Assembly (NCBI RefSeq): GCF_003284725.1
Contig: NZ_PGTO01000004.1
Coordinates: forward strand, 1-64,000
Direction: 5' to 3'
DNA from: Paramagnetospirillum kuznetsovii
GTDB taxonomy: Bacteria; Pseudomonadota; Alphaproteobacteria; Rhodospirillales; Magnetospirillaceae
Length of the DNA stretch: 64,000 nucleotides
The first letter of the stretch is position 1; each line of letters opens with the position of its first letter. The notes under the pieces were generated by a model. The model had not been told where the DNA came from. It did no database searches and saw only the letters and a list, made by a program, of their open reading frames with translations. The position numbers and the translations under genes were made by a program. Below are positions 1 to 10,200 of the stretch, piece after piece.

Positions 1-148
1 CCTCTTTATGGTCTGTTTCCAACGACCACTTTGGCGCATTGCGACGCCGGTGAGCAGGGGCCGTCCACCCCATCATCTGTGGCCGAAATACCTACCGGAC
101 AGACGTTCCTGCCCGATATCAGCCGGATTCCCTGAATGTCGATGCAGC

Positions 149-2122
149 CTAAGCCTTATCCGGCCCGACCTGCGGCAGGATGACGTGGAAGGTGGTGCCT
201 TTCCCCACCTCGCTGTCGACCACGATGGCGCCGCCCATGGCCTTGACGATGCCTTGAACCATGGACAGGCCCAGCCCGGTGCCCTGGCCGACGGGCTTGG
301 TGGTGAAGAAGGGATCGAAGATCTTGGCCGCCACCGCGGGGGTCATGCCGGTGCCGGTGTCGCCGACCCCCAACGCCACATGATCGGTGCCGAAATCCAG
401 GCTTGCCAAGGGATTGGCGTTTGGCGCCGGGCCGCTGCTCATGCGTTGAATGGACTGGAACCGGGCAAGCAACTCCTCGGGATGCATCAGACGGAGCGAC
501 AGGCTCAGCGTGCCGCTGCCAAACATGGCGTCGCGGGCGTTGATGGCGAGATTGAGCAGCACCTGTTGCATTTGCCCGGCATCGGCCATGACCGTGGCGC
601 TTTCGATCTCGCGGTGCAGTTCCACCAGGATGCTGGGCGGCAATATGGTCGAGGTGAGCGAGGCGAAGCCCTCGAACAGGGCGGCCAAGTCGATGATTCC
701 GAGCGCCTTGGTCTCCTTGCGGCAATAGGCCAGCACATTGCGGACGATATCGCGGCTGTGCTTGGACGCCTCGATGATGCGCTGGACGCGATCGGCGTTC
801 TTGGGATCCAGTTGGGTGGTGCGGGCCACCATTTCGGCGCCCATCAGGATCGGCCCGAGCATGTTGTTGAGCTCGTGGGCGATGCCACCCGCCAAACGTC
901 CCAATGCCTCCAGCTTATGGCCTTCCTGGAGCAGCAATTCCAACTGGCGCCGTTCCTGGTTCATGCGGGTGGTTTCGGTGACATCCTCGATGAAGTACAG
1001 CAGGGATTGTTCCTGGCTGTCGGGGGCGGCGAGGAACTGGGTTCCGGTCAGGCGCCAGTGATGCTCCTTGCCATCGACGAGCAAGGGCTGGCAGACGAGG
1101 CAAAATGACATGCCGGGGGGCGGCAGCCGCGAGGGTACCGGCATGGATTCGGCCGGGACAAAGGCATGGATGTTCACGCCCAGCAGATCGTCGTAGCCAT
1201 CGCCCGCCATGCTTTCGAAGGCGGGATTGTAGAACTGGATGACGCCGTCCTTATCCAGCACGACGATGCCCAGCGAGGCGGCGGCGAAGGTCACCCGCAG
1301 CCGCTGCTCGCTTTCCGCCAGCAGGCGCTCGGCCTCGCGCCGACGGCTGATGTCGCGTCCGATGACGACCAGGGACAAACGGCCATCGCGGCGGACTTCG
1401 CTGACGGTCATTTCGAAGGGAAAGGTCGAACCGTCGCTGCGGCGGCCGATGACTTCCTGGCGGCTGCCCGAGTTGTCTTTCCCCTGGGATTCCAAAAGGT
1501 CCATGGGCTCGCAGGAACAGGGAGGGCGGTTCTCTCCTAATATTAGATCGTGAAAACAGCGCCCGGCCAATTCGTCGTTCAGATAGCCGAAATTGCGCTC
1601 GGCCGCCGCGTTCGACCATGTAATTCCCTCATCGCCGGTCAGGACGAAGATGCAGTCCTCGGCATTGTCCATCAGCATCTGCTGCCGATCCTCGGTTCGC
1701 ATGCGTTGGGTGGCGTCCATCCACACGCCGTCCCAGATGATGCGGCCGTCGGCGGCGCGCCGGGGATGGGCGGTGCCGTCCAGCCATCGGGTCTCGCCCG
1801 AGGCGGTGATGGCCCGGAACGCCTCGCGATAGGGCAGCAGGGTGACGGCCGACGCCTTGATGGCCTCCACATGAAGATCGCGGTCGGCCCAATGGATGAC
1901 CGTCAATGCCCCCTTGTCGTTCGCGCGCAACTGGTCGGGACGAAACCCGAGAATTCCAAGGGCGGCGTCGGACAGCCAGGAATAGGAGATGGTGCCATCA
2001 GCCGCCATGGTTCGGCGCCAGCAGATGCAGTTCATGTCGCTTAGGAGGTGAAGGCCCGACGGCGAAAAGGGTAAGGCCGCGCTGTCGTCGATGCCATCGA
2101 CGAGAAGGCCGGTGCTGGTCAT
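149..2122 (-). CDS. Soluble PAS-domain sensor histidine kinase
   Basis: 657 aa, no membrane segment seen. About three PAS-like sensory stretches fill residues ~25-385. The kinase core follows: an H-box with the phosphoacceptor His416 (AGGIAHELNN), an N-box (NLAINARDAM), and G-boxes (GDTGTGM, GTGLGL) at the C-terminus. There is no receiver domain, so it should autophosphorylate and pass phosphate to a response regulator encoded elsewhere; the signal is unknown. Two Cys pairs (CSC near 202-204, CLVC near 341-344) lie in the sensory part and could bind metal or a cofactor, which is inference. I start at MTSTG because AAAGGA precedes it; the frame stays open 50 codons further, but that extension runs into the divergent mipZ gene. 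Confidence 0.85.
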   Translation of the reverse strand: MTSTGLLVDGIDDSAALPFSPSGLHLLSDMNCICWRRTMAADGTISYSWLSDAALGILGFRPDQLRANDKGALTVIHWADRDLHVEAIKASAVTLLPYREAFRAITASGETRWLDGTAHPRRAADGRIIWDGVWMDATQRMRTEDRQQMLMDNAEDCIFVLTGDEGITWSNAAAERNFGYLNDELAGRCFHDLILGENRPPCSCEPMDLLESQGKDNSGSRQEVIGRRSDGSTFPFEMTVSEVRRDGRLSLVVIGRDISRRREAERLLAESEQRLRVTFAAASLGIVVLDKDGVIQFYNPAFESMAGDGYDDLLGVNIHAFVPAESMPVPSRLPPPGMSFCLVCQPLLVDGKEHHWRLTGTQFLAAPDSQEQSLLYFIEDVTETTRMNQERRQLELLLQEGHKLEALGRLAGGIAHELNNMLGPILMGAEMVARTTQLDPKNADRVQRIIEASKHSRDIVRNVLAYCRKETKALGIIDLAALFEGFASLTSTILPPSILVELHREIESATVMADAGQMQQVLLNLAINARDAMFGSGTLSLSLRLMHPEELLARFQSIQRMSSGPAPNANPLASLDFGTDHVALGVGDTGTGMTPAVAAKIFDPFFTTKPVGQGTGLGLSMVQGIVKAMGGAIVVDSEVGKGTTFHVILPQVGPDKA

Positions 2123-2201
2123 CGTCTGTTCCCGATCCTTTGGGTTTACGCGGCGGCGATAGTGTAGCATAGGGATGTGATCGTTAGGAAAGGGGGCTTC
2201 G

Positions 2202-3050
2202 GTGGCGGGACGCGCCCATGTGGTGGTGATCGGCAACGAGAAGGGGGGCTCTGGCAAGACCACGGTGGCCATGCATTTGGCGGTGGGACTGCTGCGGCTT
2301 GGATTTCGCGTCGGGTGCGTCGACCTTGACCACCGCCAGCAATCGCTGGGCCGCTATGTCGCCAATCGGCTGGATTGGATCGAGCGCAGCGGCGTTGACT
2401 TGCCCATGCCGCAGATGGCCATGATCCGTCCGTCCGAGAGCAATCTGAAGACCGAATCCGTCGCCGAGGAAGAGGGCGCGCTGGACGCGGCCTTGGCCGA
2501 ATTGGCCCAGGGCGGCGCCGACTTCATCATCATCGACTGCCCCGGCGCCGACGCGCCGCTGGCACGTCACGCCCATACCCATGCCGATACCTTGATCACT
2601 CCCATCAACGACAGTCTGCTGGATTTGGATCTGCTGGGCCAATTGGATCCGGTGACCCGTCAATTGAAGCGGGCGGGGGTCTATTCCAATCTGGTCTGGG
2701 AGCTGCGGCAGGAACGTCGCAAGCTGCACAAGTCCGGCATCGACTGGGTGGTGACCCGCTCGCGGCTTTCGGCCCTGGCGGATCGCAACAAGCAGATGAT
2801 GGCCGACGTGCTGCCCCAGATGCAGCGCGTCCTGGGCTTTCGGCTGGCGGAGGGATTCGGCGAGCGGGTGATCTACCGCTACATGTTCCTGTGGGGGCTG
2901 ACGGTGCTGGATGTGGCACAGGCGGGCATCGGCATGGAAGTGACCAAGTCCCACCACTCGGCCCGCGAGGAAGTCTGCTCCCTGCTGGCCAATCTGTGGC
3001 TGCCCAGGGTCAGCGAACGGCTGGATAGGCTTGGCCCGACGGGAGCATGA
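2202..3050 (+). CDS. mipZ: Division-plane positioning ATPase MipZ
   Basis: 282 aa ParA/MinD-superfamily ATPase. A deviant Walker A motif (NEKGGSGKTT, signature Lys14 and Lys19) is followed by the VDLDHRQQSLGRY stretch typical of MipZ. In Caulobacter, MipZ binds ParB near the poles and blocks FtsZ assembly there, leaving the ring at midcell; the length (~270-280 aa) fits. The start codon is GTG, with AGGAAAGGGGG upstream. It is divergent from the PAS kinase, with 79 bp between the two starts. No ParB or FtsZ gene is in the window. The family assignment rests on the N-terminal motifs and overall similarity recalled from the family. Confidence 0.85.
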   Translation: MAGRAHVVVIGNEKGGSGKTTVAMHLAVGLLRLGFRVGCVDLDHRQQSLGRYVANRLDWIERSGVDLPMPQMAMIRPSESNLKTESVAEEEGALDAALAELAQGGADFIIIDCPGADAPLARHAHTHADTLITPINDSLLDLDLLGQLDPVTRQLKRAGVYSNLVWELRQERRKLHKSGIDWVVTRSRLSALADRNKQMMADVLPQMQRVLGFRLAEGFGERVIYRYMFLWGLTVLDVAQAGIGMEVTKSHHSAREEVCSLLANLWLPRVSERLDRLGPTGA

Positions 3051-3069
3051 CATCCGTCATGATCCCGGA

Positions 3070-3122
3070 GTTGGCGCGTTGAGCGCGCGCGCCACGTGGC
3101 GCGAACGCCCCGGCGACTGAGG
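3070..3122. repeat. Dispersed GC-rich repeat, family 1 (copy A)
   Basis: A self-complementary GC-rich stretch ending in CCCCGGCGACTGAGG. The same edge (CCGGCGANTGAGG or its complement) recurs near 39200, 42805, 56525 and 56620. It lies between the convergent mipZ and radC genes. Confidence 0.6.
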
Positions 3123-3129
3123 CCATTAT

Positions 3130-3849
3130 TTAAAGTATTCCCATGGCCTTGAAGCTGACATGGCCCTTGCGCCCCACGATCACATGATCGTGGACGGAGA
3201 CGCCCACCGCCGCCAGGGCGGTCTTCACCGCCTTGGTCACGTCGATATCGGCGCGGGACGGCTGCGGGTCGCCGGAAGGATGGTTGTGCACCATGATCAC
3301 CGCCGAGGCATGCAGGGCCAGGGCGCGCTTGACCACCTCGCGCGGGTAGAGCGGCGTATGGTCGATGGTGCCGGTCTGCTGGAGCTCGTCGGCGATCAGC
3401 ACGTTCTTGCGGTCGAGGAACAGCAGGCGGAACTGTTCGGACGGCAGGGTGGTCATGGCGGTGCGGCAATAATCCAGCAGGGCGTCCCAGCTGGAGATGA
3501 CCGACGAGTTGAGCACCGGGGCGCGGGCGAGGCGAATGGCGGCCTCACGGACCACCTTCAGGCCGGCGGCGGCCACCTCGCCGATGCCGTCCACCCCGCG
3601 CAGGTCGTCGAGATCGGCGGTGATGACGTCGGCGAAGCTGCCGAAGCGGGCGATCAGCGCCTTGGACAGCGGCTTGACGTCCTTTTGCGGAATGGCCAAG
3701 CCCAGCAGCAGTTCCAGCAATTCATAATCGGGCAGGGCGGCGGGCGCTTCCATGAAGCGGGTGCGCAGCCTTTCGCGATGCCCTTTGTGATTGGCCTTAA
3801 CGACGGGCGCGGCCTCGGCGAGTCCCGGAAGGGCGGGATCCTCGCTCAC
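3130..3849 (-). CDS. radC: RadC-family JAB/JAMM-domain protein
   Basis: 239 aa, the usual RadC/UPF0758 length. The N-terminal half carries a helix-hairpin-helix element (LRGVDGIGEVAAAGLK). The C-terminal half carries a JAMM metal-binding motif (HNHPSGDPQPSRAD). Despite the name, a direct role of RadC in repair is not established. I choose the GTG at 3849: it overlaps the TGA of the upstream regulator-like gene as GTGA, a translational-coupling arrangement, and gives the normal family N-terminus. The frame stays open much further upstream, but that part is a shadow of the neighbour. Confidence 0.85.
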   Translation of the reverse strand: MSEDPALPGLAEAAPVVKANHKGHRERLRTRFMEAPAALPDYELLELLLGLAIPQKDVKPLSKALIARFGSFADVITADLDDLRGVDGIGEVAAAGLKVVREAAIRLARAPVLNSSVISSWDALLDYCRTAMTTLPSEQFRLLFLDRKNVLIADELQQTGTIDHTPLYPREVVKRALALHASAVIMVHNHPSGDPQPSRADIDVTKAVKTALAAVGVSVHDHVIVGRKGHVSFKAMGIL

Positions 3850-4391
3850 AGCTTTGCGCAGAAGGCTTCCAGCCAGTCCAGCCGGCTTTGCAACAACGAG
3901 ATGTCGTGGTCCAGCCAGGAGGCCAGGGCGCCGTTTTGGCCGTCTTCCTGGGCATTGGCGTCGCGCAGGTCCATCAGCCGGGCCAGCTCGCTCTCGACCC
4001 CACTCATCAGCAGGTCGATCTGTTCGCGCCGCTCGGCAGGCTCCAGCAGGTCGAGAAAGCGGATCTTCAGCGCCATGACCAGCTTGGACAGGTCGCTGGC
4101 GGGACGCAGCCGCGCCGTCAGCAGGCTGTGCAGCTCGCGGCGTCCGGCGGCGGAAATGGTCAGCTGGGCATCGTCTTCCATGCCCTTGCCCGCGATGGCC
4201 TCCACCAGGCCTTCGTAGCGCAGCAATTCGATGGAGGTTCCCATCAGATCGAGCGATGGGCCCATGATGCGGCTGGTGAAGTGGCGCACCGATCCGGCCA
4301 GCTCGCTGTAGCGCATGGGCCGCGACGCGATGGTGCCCAGCGCGCACAGGCGCACGGCTTCCTTCGGGGTCAATGTGTGGTCGGCGAACAT
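3846..4391 (-). CDS. Small regulator-like protein (paralogue of 19556-20104)
   Basis: 181 aa soluble protein. Residues ~1-90 look like a winged helix-turn-helix (short helices, then a stretch ending LTISAAGRRELHSLL). A C-terminal helical half contains KIRFLDLLEPAERREQIDLL. It resembles the 182-aa protein at 19556-20104 in length and in the KxxFLDLLxPxxRxxQI segment, so the two are paralogues; a PadR-like effector-binding fold is possible. It is translationally coupled to radC and divergent from the ELM1-like gene. The start is uncertain: an in-frame GTG lies 8 codons upstream. Ligand and targets are unknown. Confidence 0.7.
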   Translation of the reverse strand: MFADHTLTPKEAVRLCALGTIASRPMRYSELAGSVRHFTSRIMGPSLDLMGTSIELLRYEGLVEAIAGKGMEDDAQLTISAAGRRELHSLLTARLRPASDLSKLVMALKIRFLDLLEPAERREQIDLLMSGVESELARLMDLRDANAQEDGQNGALASWLDHDISLLQSRLDWLEAFCAKL

Positions 4392-4433
4392 GCGGGCGCT
4401 TTCGATTCGGTTCACCGCCAAATATAGGGGGTT

Positions 4434-5465
4434 ATGGCCGCCGCGTCCACAAATACGGTTGCAAAGCCGGTCCGGTTGTCGGAGCCTACCGGCATGACCG
4501 CCGATAGCCCCCGCGCCGAAATATGGGTTCTCGCCGACGACCGCGTCGGCAATGTCAGCCAGTGCCTGGGGGTGGCCGAGGCGCTGGGGCTGCCCTTCGC
4601 GATCAAGACCATTCGCTATGACCGGCTGGGGGCGCTGCCCAATGCCTTGCGCGGCGCCGGGTTGATTGGCCTTAAAGCGGACAGCCGAGCCGCCTTGGCG
4701 CCGCCCTGGCCAAGGCTGGTGATCGCCGCCGGTCGCCGCACCGCGCCGGTCGCCCGCTGGATCAAGCGACGCTCGGGTGCCTTCCTGGCCCAGATCATGG
4801 ACCCCGGTTTTCCCGGCCGCGACGATTTCGACCTGATCGCGATTCCCGCCCATGACCGGCCCAAGCCCGCCGCCAATGTGATCGAGATGATGGGAGCGCC
4901 CCACCGGGTGACGCCGCAGCGGTTGGAGTCCGAGGCGGCCAAATGGCGGGCGCCCTTCGCCCATCTGCCGCGCCCCTGGATCGCGGTGATCGTCGGCGGC
5001 GCCACCCGCAAACGGCCCTTTTCGGTGGAGATGGCCCGCGATTTGGGCGAGACGGTGGCCGCCTTGGCGGGCGGCGGCTCGGTCCTGCTGACCACCAGTC
5101 GCCGCACCGGTGACGAGCAAAGCCGGGTTCTGGCCGATTGCCTGGCAGAACCGCGCTGGCTGCATCTCTATGGCCAAGAGGGTGAGAATCCGTATTTCGG
5201 CTTCCTCGCCTTGGCCGACACCATCGTGGTGACGGGCGATTCCGTCTCCATGTGCTGCGAGGCCTGTGCCGCACCGGCTCCGGTCTTCATCTGGGCCCCG
5301 CCCGGCTGGGTCGCTCCGAAGCATGCCCGGCTGCACGTCGATCTTTATCGGCTGGGCGTCGCCAAGCCGCTGGAGCGGGCGGCAGGCCTGGAGTCCTGGG
5401 ACCGGCCGCGCCTCGATGCCGCCGCCCAGGTGGCCGAGGCCATTCGCCAAAGGATGGGGCTATGA
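4434..5465 (+). CDS. Mitochondrial-fission ELM1-family protein (DUF1022)
   Basis: 343 aa. The sequence fits the bacterial ELM1/DUF1022 family: the N-terminal stretch AEIWVLADDRVGNVSQCLGVAEALG, a central glycosyltransferase-like fold (VIVGGATRKRPFS), and a C-terminal region with VTGDSVSMCCEA followed by PVFIW. The family looks related to GT-B glycosyltransferases, but the bacterial function is not known to me. AGGGGG lies 8 nt before the ATG at 4434; an alternative ATG at 4494 would shorten it by 20 residues. Its TGA overlaps the ATG of the protease gene (ATGA), so the two are co-translated. Confidence 0.8.
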   Translation: MAAASTNTVAKPVRLSEPTGMTADSPRAEIWVLADDRVGNVSQCLGVAEALGLPFAIKTIRYDRLGALPNALRGAGLIGLKADSRAALAPPWPRLVIAAGRRTAPVARWIKRRSGAFLAQIMDPGFPGRDDFDLIAIPAHDRPKPAANVIEMMGAPHRVTPQRLESEAAKWRAPFAHLPRPWIAVIVGGATRKRPFSVEMARDLGETVAALAGGGSVLLTTSRRTGDEQSRVLADCLAEPRWLHLYGQEGENPYFGFLALADTIVVTGDSVSMCCEACAAPAPVFIWAPPGWVAPKHARLHVDLYRLGVAKPLERAAGLESWDRPRLDAAAQVAEAIRQRMGL

Positions 5466-6280
5466 GGATTGTGCTGGCGATAATCCTCTGTCTGGCGGCG
5501 TTTGCGGCCGAGGCGGGACCGGAACAACGCTTCCAAAAGGAACTGCACGGCATCAAGGGGCCGGAGGATCAGCGGGTGCGGGTGGCCGCCACCGAATTTC
5601 CGTGGAGCGCGGTGGGACGCCTGAACAACGGCCAGGGCGGTCATTGCAGCGGCACCCTGATCGGGCCCCGGCTGGTGGCGACCGCCGCCCATTGCCTGTG
5701 GAACAACCGCACCCAGCGCCCCATGCCGGTGACCGCCTATACCTTCGTGGCGGGCTATGACCGGGGCGAGTTTCTGCGTGCCTCCAAGGTTAGGGCGCTG
5801 CATCCCGCCCCCAAATGGATCTTCACCACAGAACAGCAGTCCCTGGCCACGCGGGCGGATGATTGGGCGCTGTTGGAACTGGAGGAGCCGGTGGGCGACG
5901 ATATCGGCTGGGTCGCCCTGGCTGAGCCCAAGGTCGGCATGACGGTAGCGGTGGCGGGCTACGGCAAGGACAAGGCTTTCGTGCCGCTGGCCCATCTGGG
6001 TTGTCATCTGACCGAGCAGCCCATGACCGGCGTGCTGTTCCACGATTGCGACGCGGTGCAGGGCGAATCCGGCGGGCCGGTGTTCGCCTGGGTCGGCGGT
6101 CAGTTGCGCCTGGTCGCCATCAATGTCGCGGTGATCCCGTCGCGGGGAGAGCTGGGCGTCGCCGCCGCGATCACGCCCCTGATGGCGGCGGCGATTCCCT
6201 TGGGCATGGCCTCGGCCACCCGCTCGGGGGCGCTGTCCCAGCCGTCGGCCATGGATCTGGGCGCCGTGCTAGGCCGCTGA
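5462..6280 (+). CDS. Secreted trypsin-like serine protease
   Basis: 272 aa with a cleavable signal peptide (MRIVLAIILCLAAFAAEA), so it is exported to the periplasm or beyond. The catalytic triad of the S1 chymotrypsin fold is visible: His in TAAHCLW, Asp in DDWALLELEEP, Ser in QGESGGPVF. The start overlaps the stop of the ELM1-like gene by 4 nt (ATGA). The 3' end overlaps the convergent diguanylate cyclase gene by 12 nt. No PDZ domain or membrane anchor is seen, so it is a simple secreted protease rather than DegP-like. The substrate is unknown. Confidence 0.85.
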   Translation: MRIVLAIILCLAAFAAEAGPEQRFQKELHGIKGPEDQRVRVAATEFPWSAVGRLNNGQGGHCSGTLIGPRLVATAAHCLWNNRTQRPMPVTAYTFVAGYDRGEFLRASKVRALHPAPKWIFTTEQQSLATRADDWALLELEEPVGDDIGWVALAEPKVGMTVAVAGYGKDKAFVPLAHLGCHLTEQPMTGVLFHDCDAVQGESGGPVFAWVGGQLRLVAINVAVIPSRGELGVAAAITPLMAAAIPLGMASATRSGALSQPSAMDLGAVLGR

Positions 6281-7252
6281 AGCGGCCAGAACCACCCGGT
6301 TGCGTCCGGCGGCCTTGGCGCGATACAGCCCCGCGTCGGCCGCCGCGATCAATGCGGCGATGCCGCCGTGGCAATCCTGGGAATCGGGGCAGGCGCCCGA
6401 CCAGGTCGGGTAGTCGCTTCCCTTGGTTTGGCAGCCCAGGCTCAGCGTCGCCGCCCCCAGGCTGATGGAAACCTCCGCTCCCGTCTCCGACGCCGCGTGC
6501 GGCAGGTGAAGCGCGGCGACGGCTTGGCGCATCTTTTCCGCCAGTTTGGCGGCATCGTCCAGGGAGCAGGCGGGAAGCACGGCGGCGAATTCCTCGCCGC
6601 CGTAGCGGGCCAGCAAATCGCCGGGACGGTGCAGGCATCCCGCCAGGGCGGCGGCAATGGTCCGCAGGCATTGGTCGCCCGCCTGATGGCCGTAATGGTC
6701 GTTATAGCGCTTGAAGTGATCCACATCGATCAGCAGCAGGCAAAGCGGCGTCTTGGCTCGGCAGGTACGGCGCCATTCCTCTTCCAACGTGGTATCGAAG
6801 CTCCGGCGGTTGGCGATGCCGGTCAATCCGTCCACCGAGGCCAGCCGGTGCAACTGATCGGTCCGCAGCTTGAGATTCAGGTGAGTCCTGACCCGCGCCC
6901 TGACCACGGGCGGGCTGGGAGGCTTGGAGATGAAGTCCACCGCGCCCAACTCCAGTGCCTTGGTCTCGCTTTCCATATCCGTATGAGCGCTGACGAAAAG
7001 GATGGGAAGGTCTGCGAAGATCGGGTCGCGCTTGATGGTCTCGCAGACTTCGAACCCGGTCATATCGGGCATCTCGGCGTCCAGCAGCATGAGATCGGGC
7101 TGTCGCTCGCGGACCATGGCCAGGGCTTCGGCGCCGCTGGTGGCGAAGAAGATATCGCCGAAATCCTCGATGATCTTGCCGAGAAGCCTGATGGTGCCGG
7201 GATCGTCATCGACGATCAGTACCCTAGCGGGAGCGTCAGGTTTCTTATGCAT
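6269..7252 (-). CDS. PleD-type response regulator diguanylate cyclase
   Basis: 327 aa. An N-terminal receiver domain (acidic DDD at 15-17, phosphoacceptor Asp58 in LLDAEMPDMTG, Lys110 in FISKP) is joined to a GGDEF domain. The active-site signature is GGEEF at 218-222. An RPGD inhibitory site lies at 209-212, five residues before it, as in product-inhibited cyclases. It should make cyclic di-GMP when phosphorylated. The ATG overlaps the last codons of the upstream hybrid kinase by 8 nt, so that kinase is the obvious phosphodonor (inference). Confidence 0.92.
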   Translation of the reverse strand: MHKKPDAPARVLIVDDDPGTIRLLGKIIEDFGDIFFATSGAEALAMVRERQPDLMLLDAEMPDMTGFEVCETIKRDPIFADLPILFVSAHTDMESETKALELGAVDFISKPPSPPVVRARVRTHLNLKLRTDQLHRLASVDGLTGIANRRSFDTTLEEEWRRTCRAKTPLCLLLIDVDHFKRYNDHYGHQAGDQCLRTIAAALAGCLHRPGDLLARYGGEEFAAVLPACSLDDAAKLAEKMRQAVAALHLPHAASETGAEVSISLGAATLSLGCQTKGSDYPTWSGACPDSQDCHGGIAALIAAADAGLYRAKAAGRNRVVLAASAA

Positions 7253-10200
7253 TGTCCTTGGTCCCCAGCCACTGCTTCAACCACGCGGCGGCATCATCGA
7301 ATTTCAGCTTTTCCACCAAGGGAGCAAGTGTCGCCGCCAAGCTCGCGTCGAGCCCCGGGCGCAGCCGGTCGAACAGATCCAGCGCGGCCATGCTGCGCTG
7401 TTCGAGTATACTGGTCAACTGTTCCATATCCGATCGGGTGGCGGGCGCGGCCGACGCGGCACCTTGGGGCGGCGGGGCGGATAGAGCCTGCCCGATGGCG
7501 GCGACGAGCCCCCCGAGCGAGCGTTCCAGATCGTCCAGCAGGGGCGAAATCCGCGATGTCTTGCCATCCTTGACGGCGGCTTCCGTCTCCGAGGCCAGTT
7601 TGGCGGCACGGATAGCGGCCACATTGCCGAGGGCGCCGCGCAGGGTGTGGAGCCGCCGCGCCGCCGCCTCGTCGTCGCCACTTGCCAAATCGGCGCGTAT
7701 TCGGGTCGCCTCGTCGGCGAATTGCTCGACCACCCTATTCAGCAGCGAGCGGAACAGTCCGCCATCGGAGCCCAATCGCAGCGATGCCTGGTGGGTGTCG
7801 ATGCCGGGGATATCGGGAAAGCCGCTGATGTCCACCGCCTTCGGTGCGCCGCTCTTGACATCACCCGCCGGGGGCGGATTCGCGTAGCGCAGGATGCAGG
7901 CGATCATCAGGTCGGGATCGAACGGCTTGGCGATGAAGTCGTTCATTCCCGCCACCTGGGCCCGCCTCCGTTCCGCACTCAGCGCGCCCGCCGACAAGGC
8001 GAGGATGGGCAGATCGCTCAGGCCCAAGTCCTGACGAATTCGCGCGGTCGCCTCGTAGCCATCCAGGCCGGGCATCTGGATATCCATCAGGACGATCTCG
8101 AAGGCATTGGGGGTTCTGGCCAGCCGATCCACCGCTTCCTGGCCGTCCGAGGCCAGGGTCACCGAGGCGCCTTCCAATTCCAGCACTCGGCGGGCCACGT
8201 CCTGATTGATGGCGTTGTCCTCCACCACCAGAATTCGCAGGCCCATAAGGCGGGGGCCTTCTCCAGGGGTGAGGGGCGTGATCATGTTTGTCGTGCCGCC
8301 GTCCAACCGGCGGGCCCGGGCGTCGGATACGGCGTTGAACAGCGACGATCCGGTGATGGGCTTGACCAGGATGGCGTCCACCAGTTCGGCGCCGGGCGAA
8401 TGAAGGAGATCTTCCCGATTGCCCGCGGTGACCATGACGACGATGGGTGACGAGGCAAGCCCGGAGCTATCCCGAAGTGCCCGGGTCACGGCCAAACCGT
8501 CCATGTCCGGCATTTTCCAATCCAGGATCAGGACGTCGAAAGGGTCGGCATCCCGAAGACGATCCTGGGCCTTCATGACCGCGTCCTGCCCCGATCCCAC
8601 CACGTCGGGGCGCCAGCCGAGGGATTGGGCAGTCTCGGCGATGACGGTGCGGGCCACGTCGTGATCATCGGCGATCAGGACTTCCAGATGCTGTAGGCTT
8701 GCCGCTACCGGTACCGGCTTGGCGGTCTCCAACGGCACCGTGAACCAGAAGGTGCTGCCACGGCCGATTTCGCTGGCCACTCCGATGCGGCCGCCCATCA
8801 GTTCCACCAGCCGCTTGCAAATGGCCAGCCCCAAGCCCGAACCGCCGTAGCGGCGGGTGGTGGAACTGTCGGCCTGGGAAAAGGCGTCGAACAGATTGTC
8901 CAGTTTGTCGCGGGGAATGCCGATGCCGGTATCGGCGACGGTAAAGCGCAACGTCACTGTTCTGTCCCTGGTGCTTTCCAACTCGATCCGCAGGACGACC
9001 TCGCCGGACTCGGTGAACTTGATGGCGTTGCCGATCAAGTTGATCAACACCTGCTGCAAGCGCAGCGAGTCGCCACAAAAATCGTTGGCGACATCGGGCG
9101 CCCGATGGATCAAGAGTTCCAGATCCTTGGTTCCGGCATTGACCGTCATGATGGTGGCGATGGCGTCCAGCAGATCGGCGAGACGGAAATCCGCCTTTTC
9201 CAATTCCAGCCGTCCGGCCTCGACCTTTGAGAAATCAAGGATGTCGTTGATGATCGACAGCAGCGAGCGGCCGGACTGGCGAATTTTGGCGGCGAAATCG
9301 CGCTGCTCGGCGGTGAGATCGCCGCGCTCCATCAGATGGGTAAGGCCCAGGATCGCATTCAGCGGCGTGCGGATCTCGTGGCTCATATTGGCGAGGAATT
9401 CGCTTTTGGCGCGATTGGCGCGCTCCGCCTCGCCGGTGGCGGCGACCAGCGCCTTCTCGTTGCGGCGGATGTTGGTGACATCCCAATTGACGCCGATCAT
9501 GGTCTTGGCCGTGCCACCCTCGTCCCGCTCCACCATGGCGGCGGCATGAATATGGCGAATCTCGCCATCGGCGCGCAGGATTCGGAACTCGGTGTCGAAA
9601 TCCTTGTCGCCCCGAATGGCGGCGGCCATGCCAAACTCCGCCACCTCCAGATCGGCGGGATGAATCGCGGATCGCCAATGCTCGTAGTTTGGGTTTTCCT
9701 CCGAGCGCGGCAGACCGTAGATCTCGTGCATTCGGTCATCCCAAATGAGGCCGCCGCCCGCCAGATCATACTCCCATACACCGATGCCGCCCGCCTTGGT
9801 GGCGAGGCCCAGGCGCTTGGACAAGTCGCGCGCCTTCAGTTCCGCCGCCTTCAATGGGGTAATGTCGGTGACCAAGACGAAAAAGCCGCTTACAGTCCCG
9901 TCCGTGGCCACATCCGGGATGTAGTGGGCCCAGGTATAGCCGATCTCGCCATTGGCCTTGGTCAGGGTGCGTTCGAACTGTTGCCGCTGCCCGGCCTGGG
10001 CGCCCCGGATATAGGGCTCGTTCATGGCGAACAAACGCTCGCCCATTAGGTCCAGCATGGTCTTGCCAAGAATGGCCGAGGGCGCCTTGCCGAACCATTC
10101 CAGGTAAGGCTTGTTGGCGAAGCGGCACCGCAGATCCTGCCCCCAATAGGCCACCATGCCCGGCATGGCGTCGGCAATACCTGAAATGAAACGCTGGCTG

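Noticed and set aside
1-148. Possible gene at the left edge
   Set aside because: The open frame there is a shadow of the PAS kinase, and nothing in the first 148 bp resembles a coding or RNA gene.
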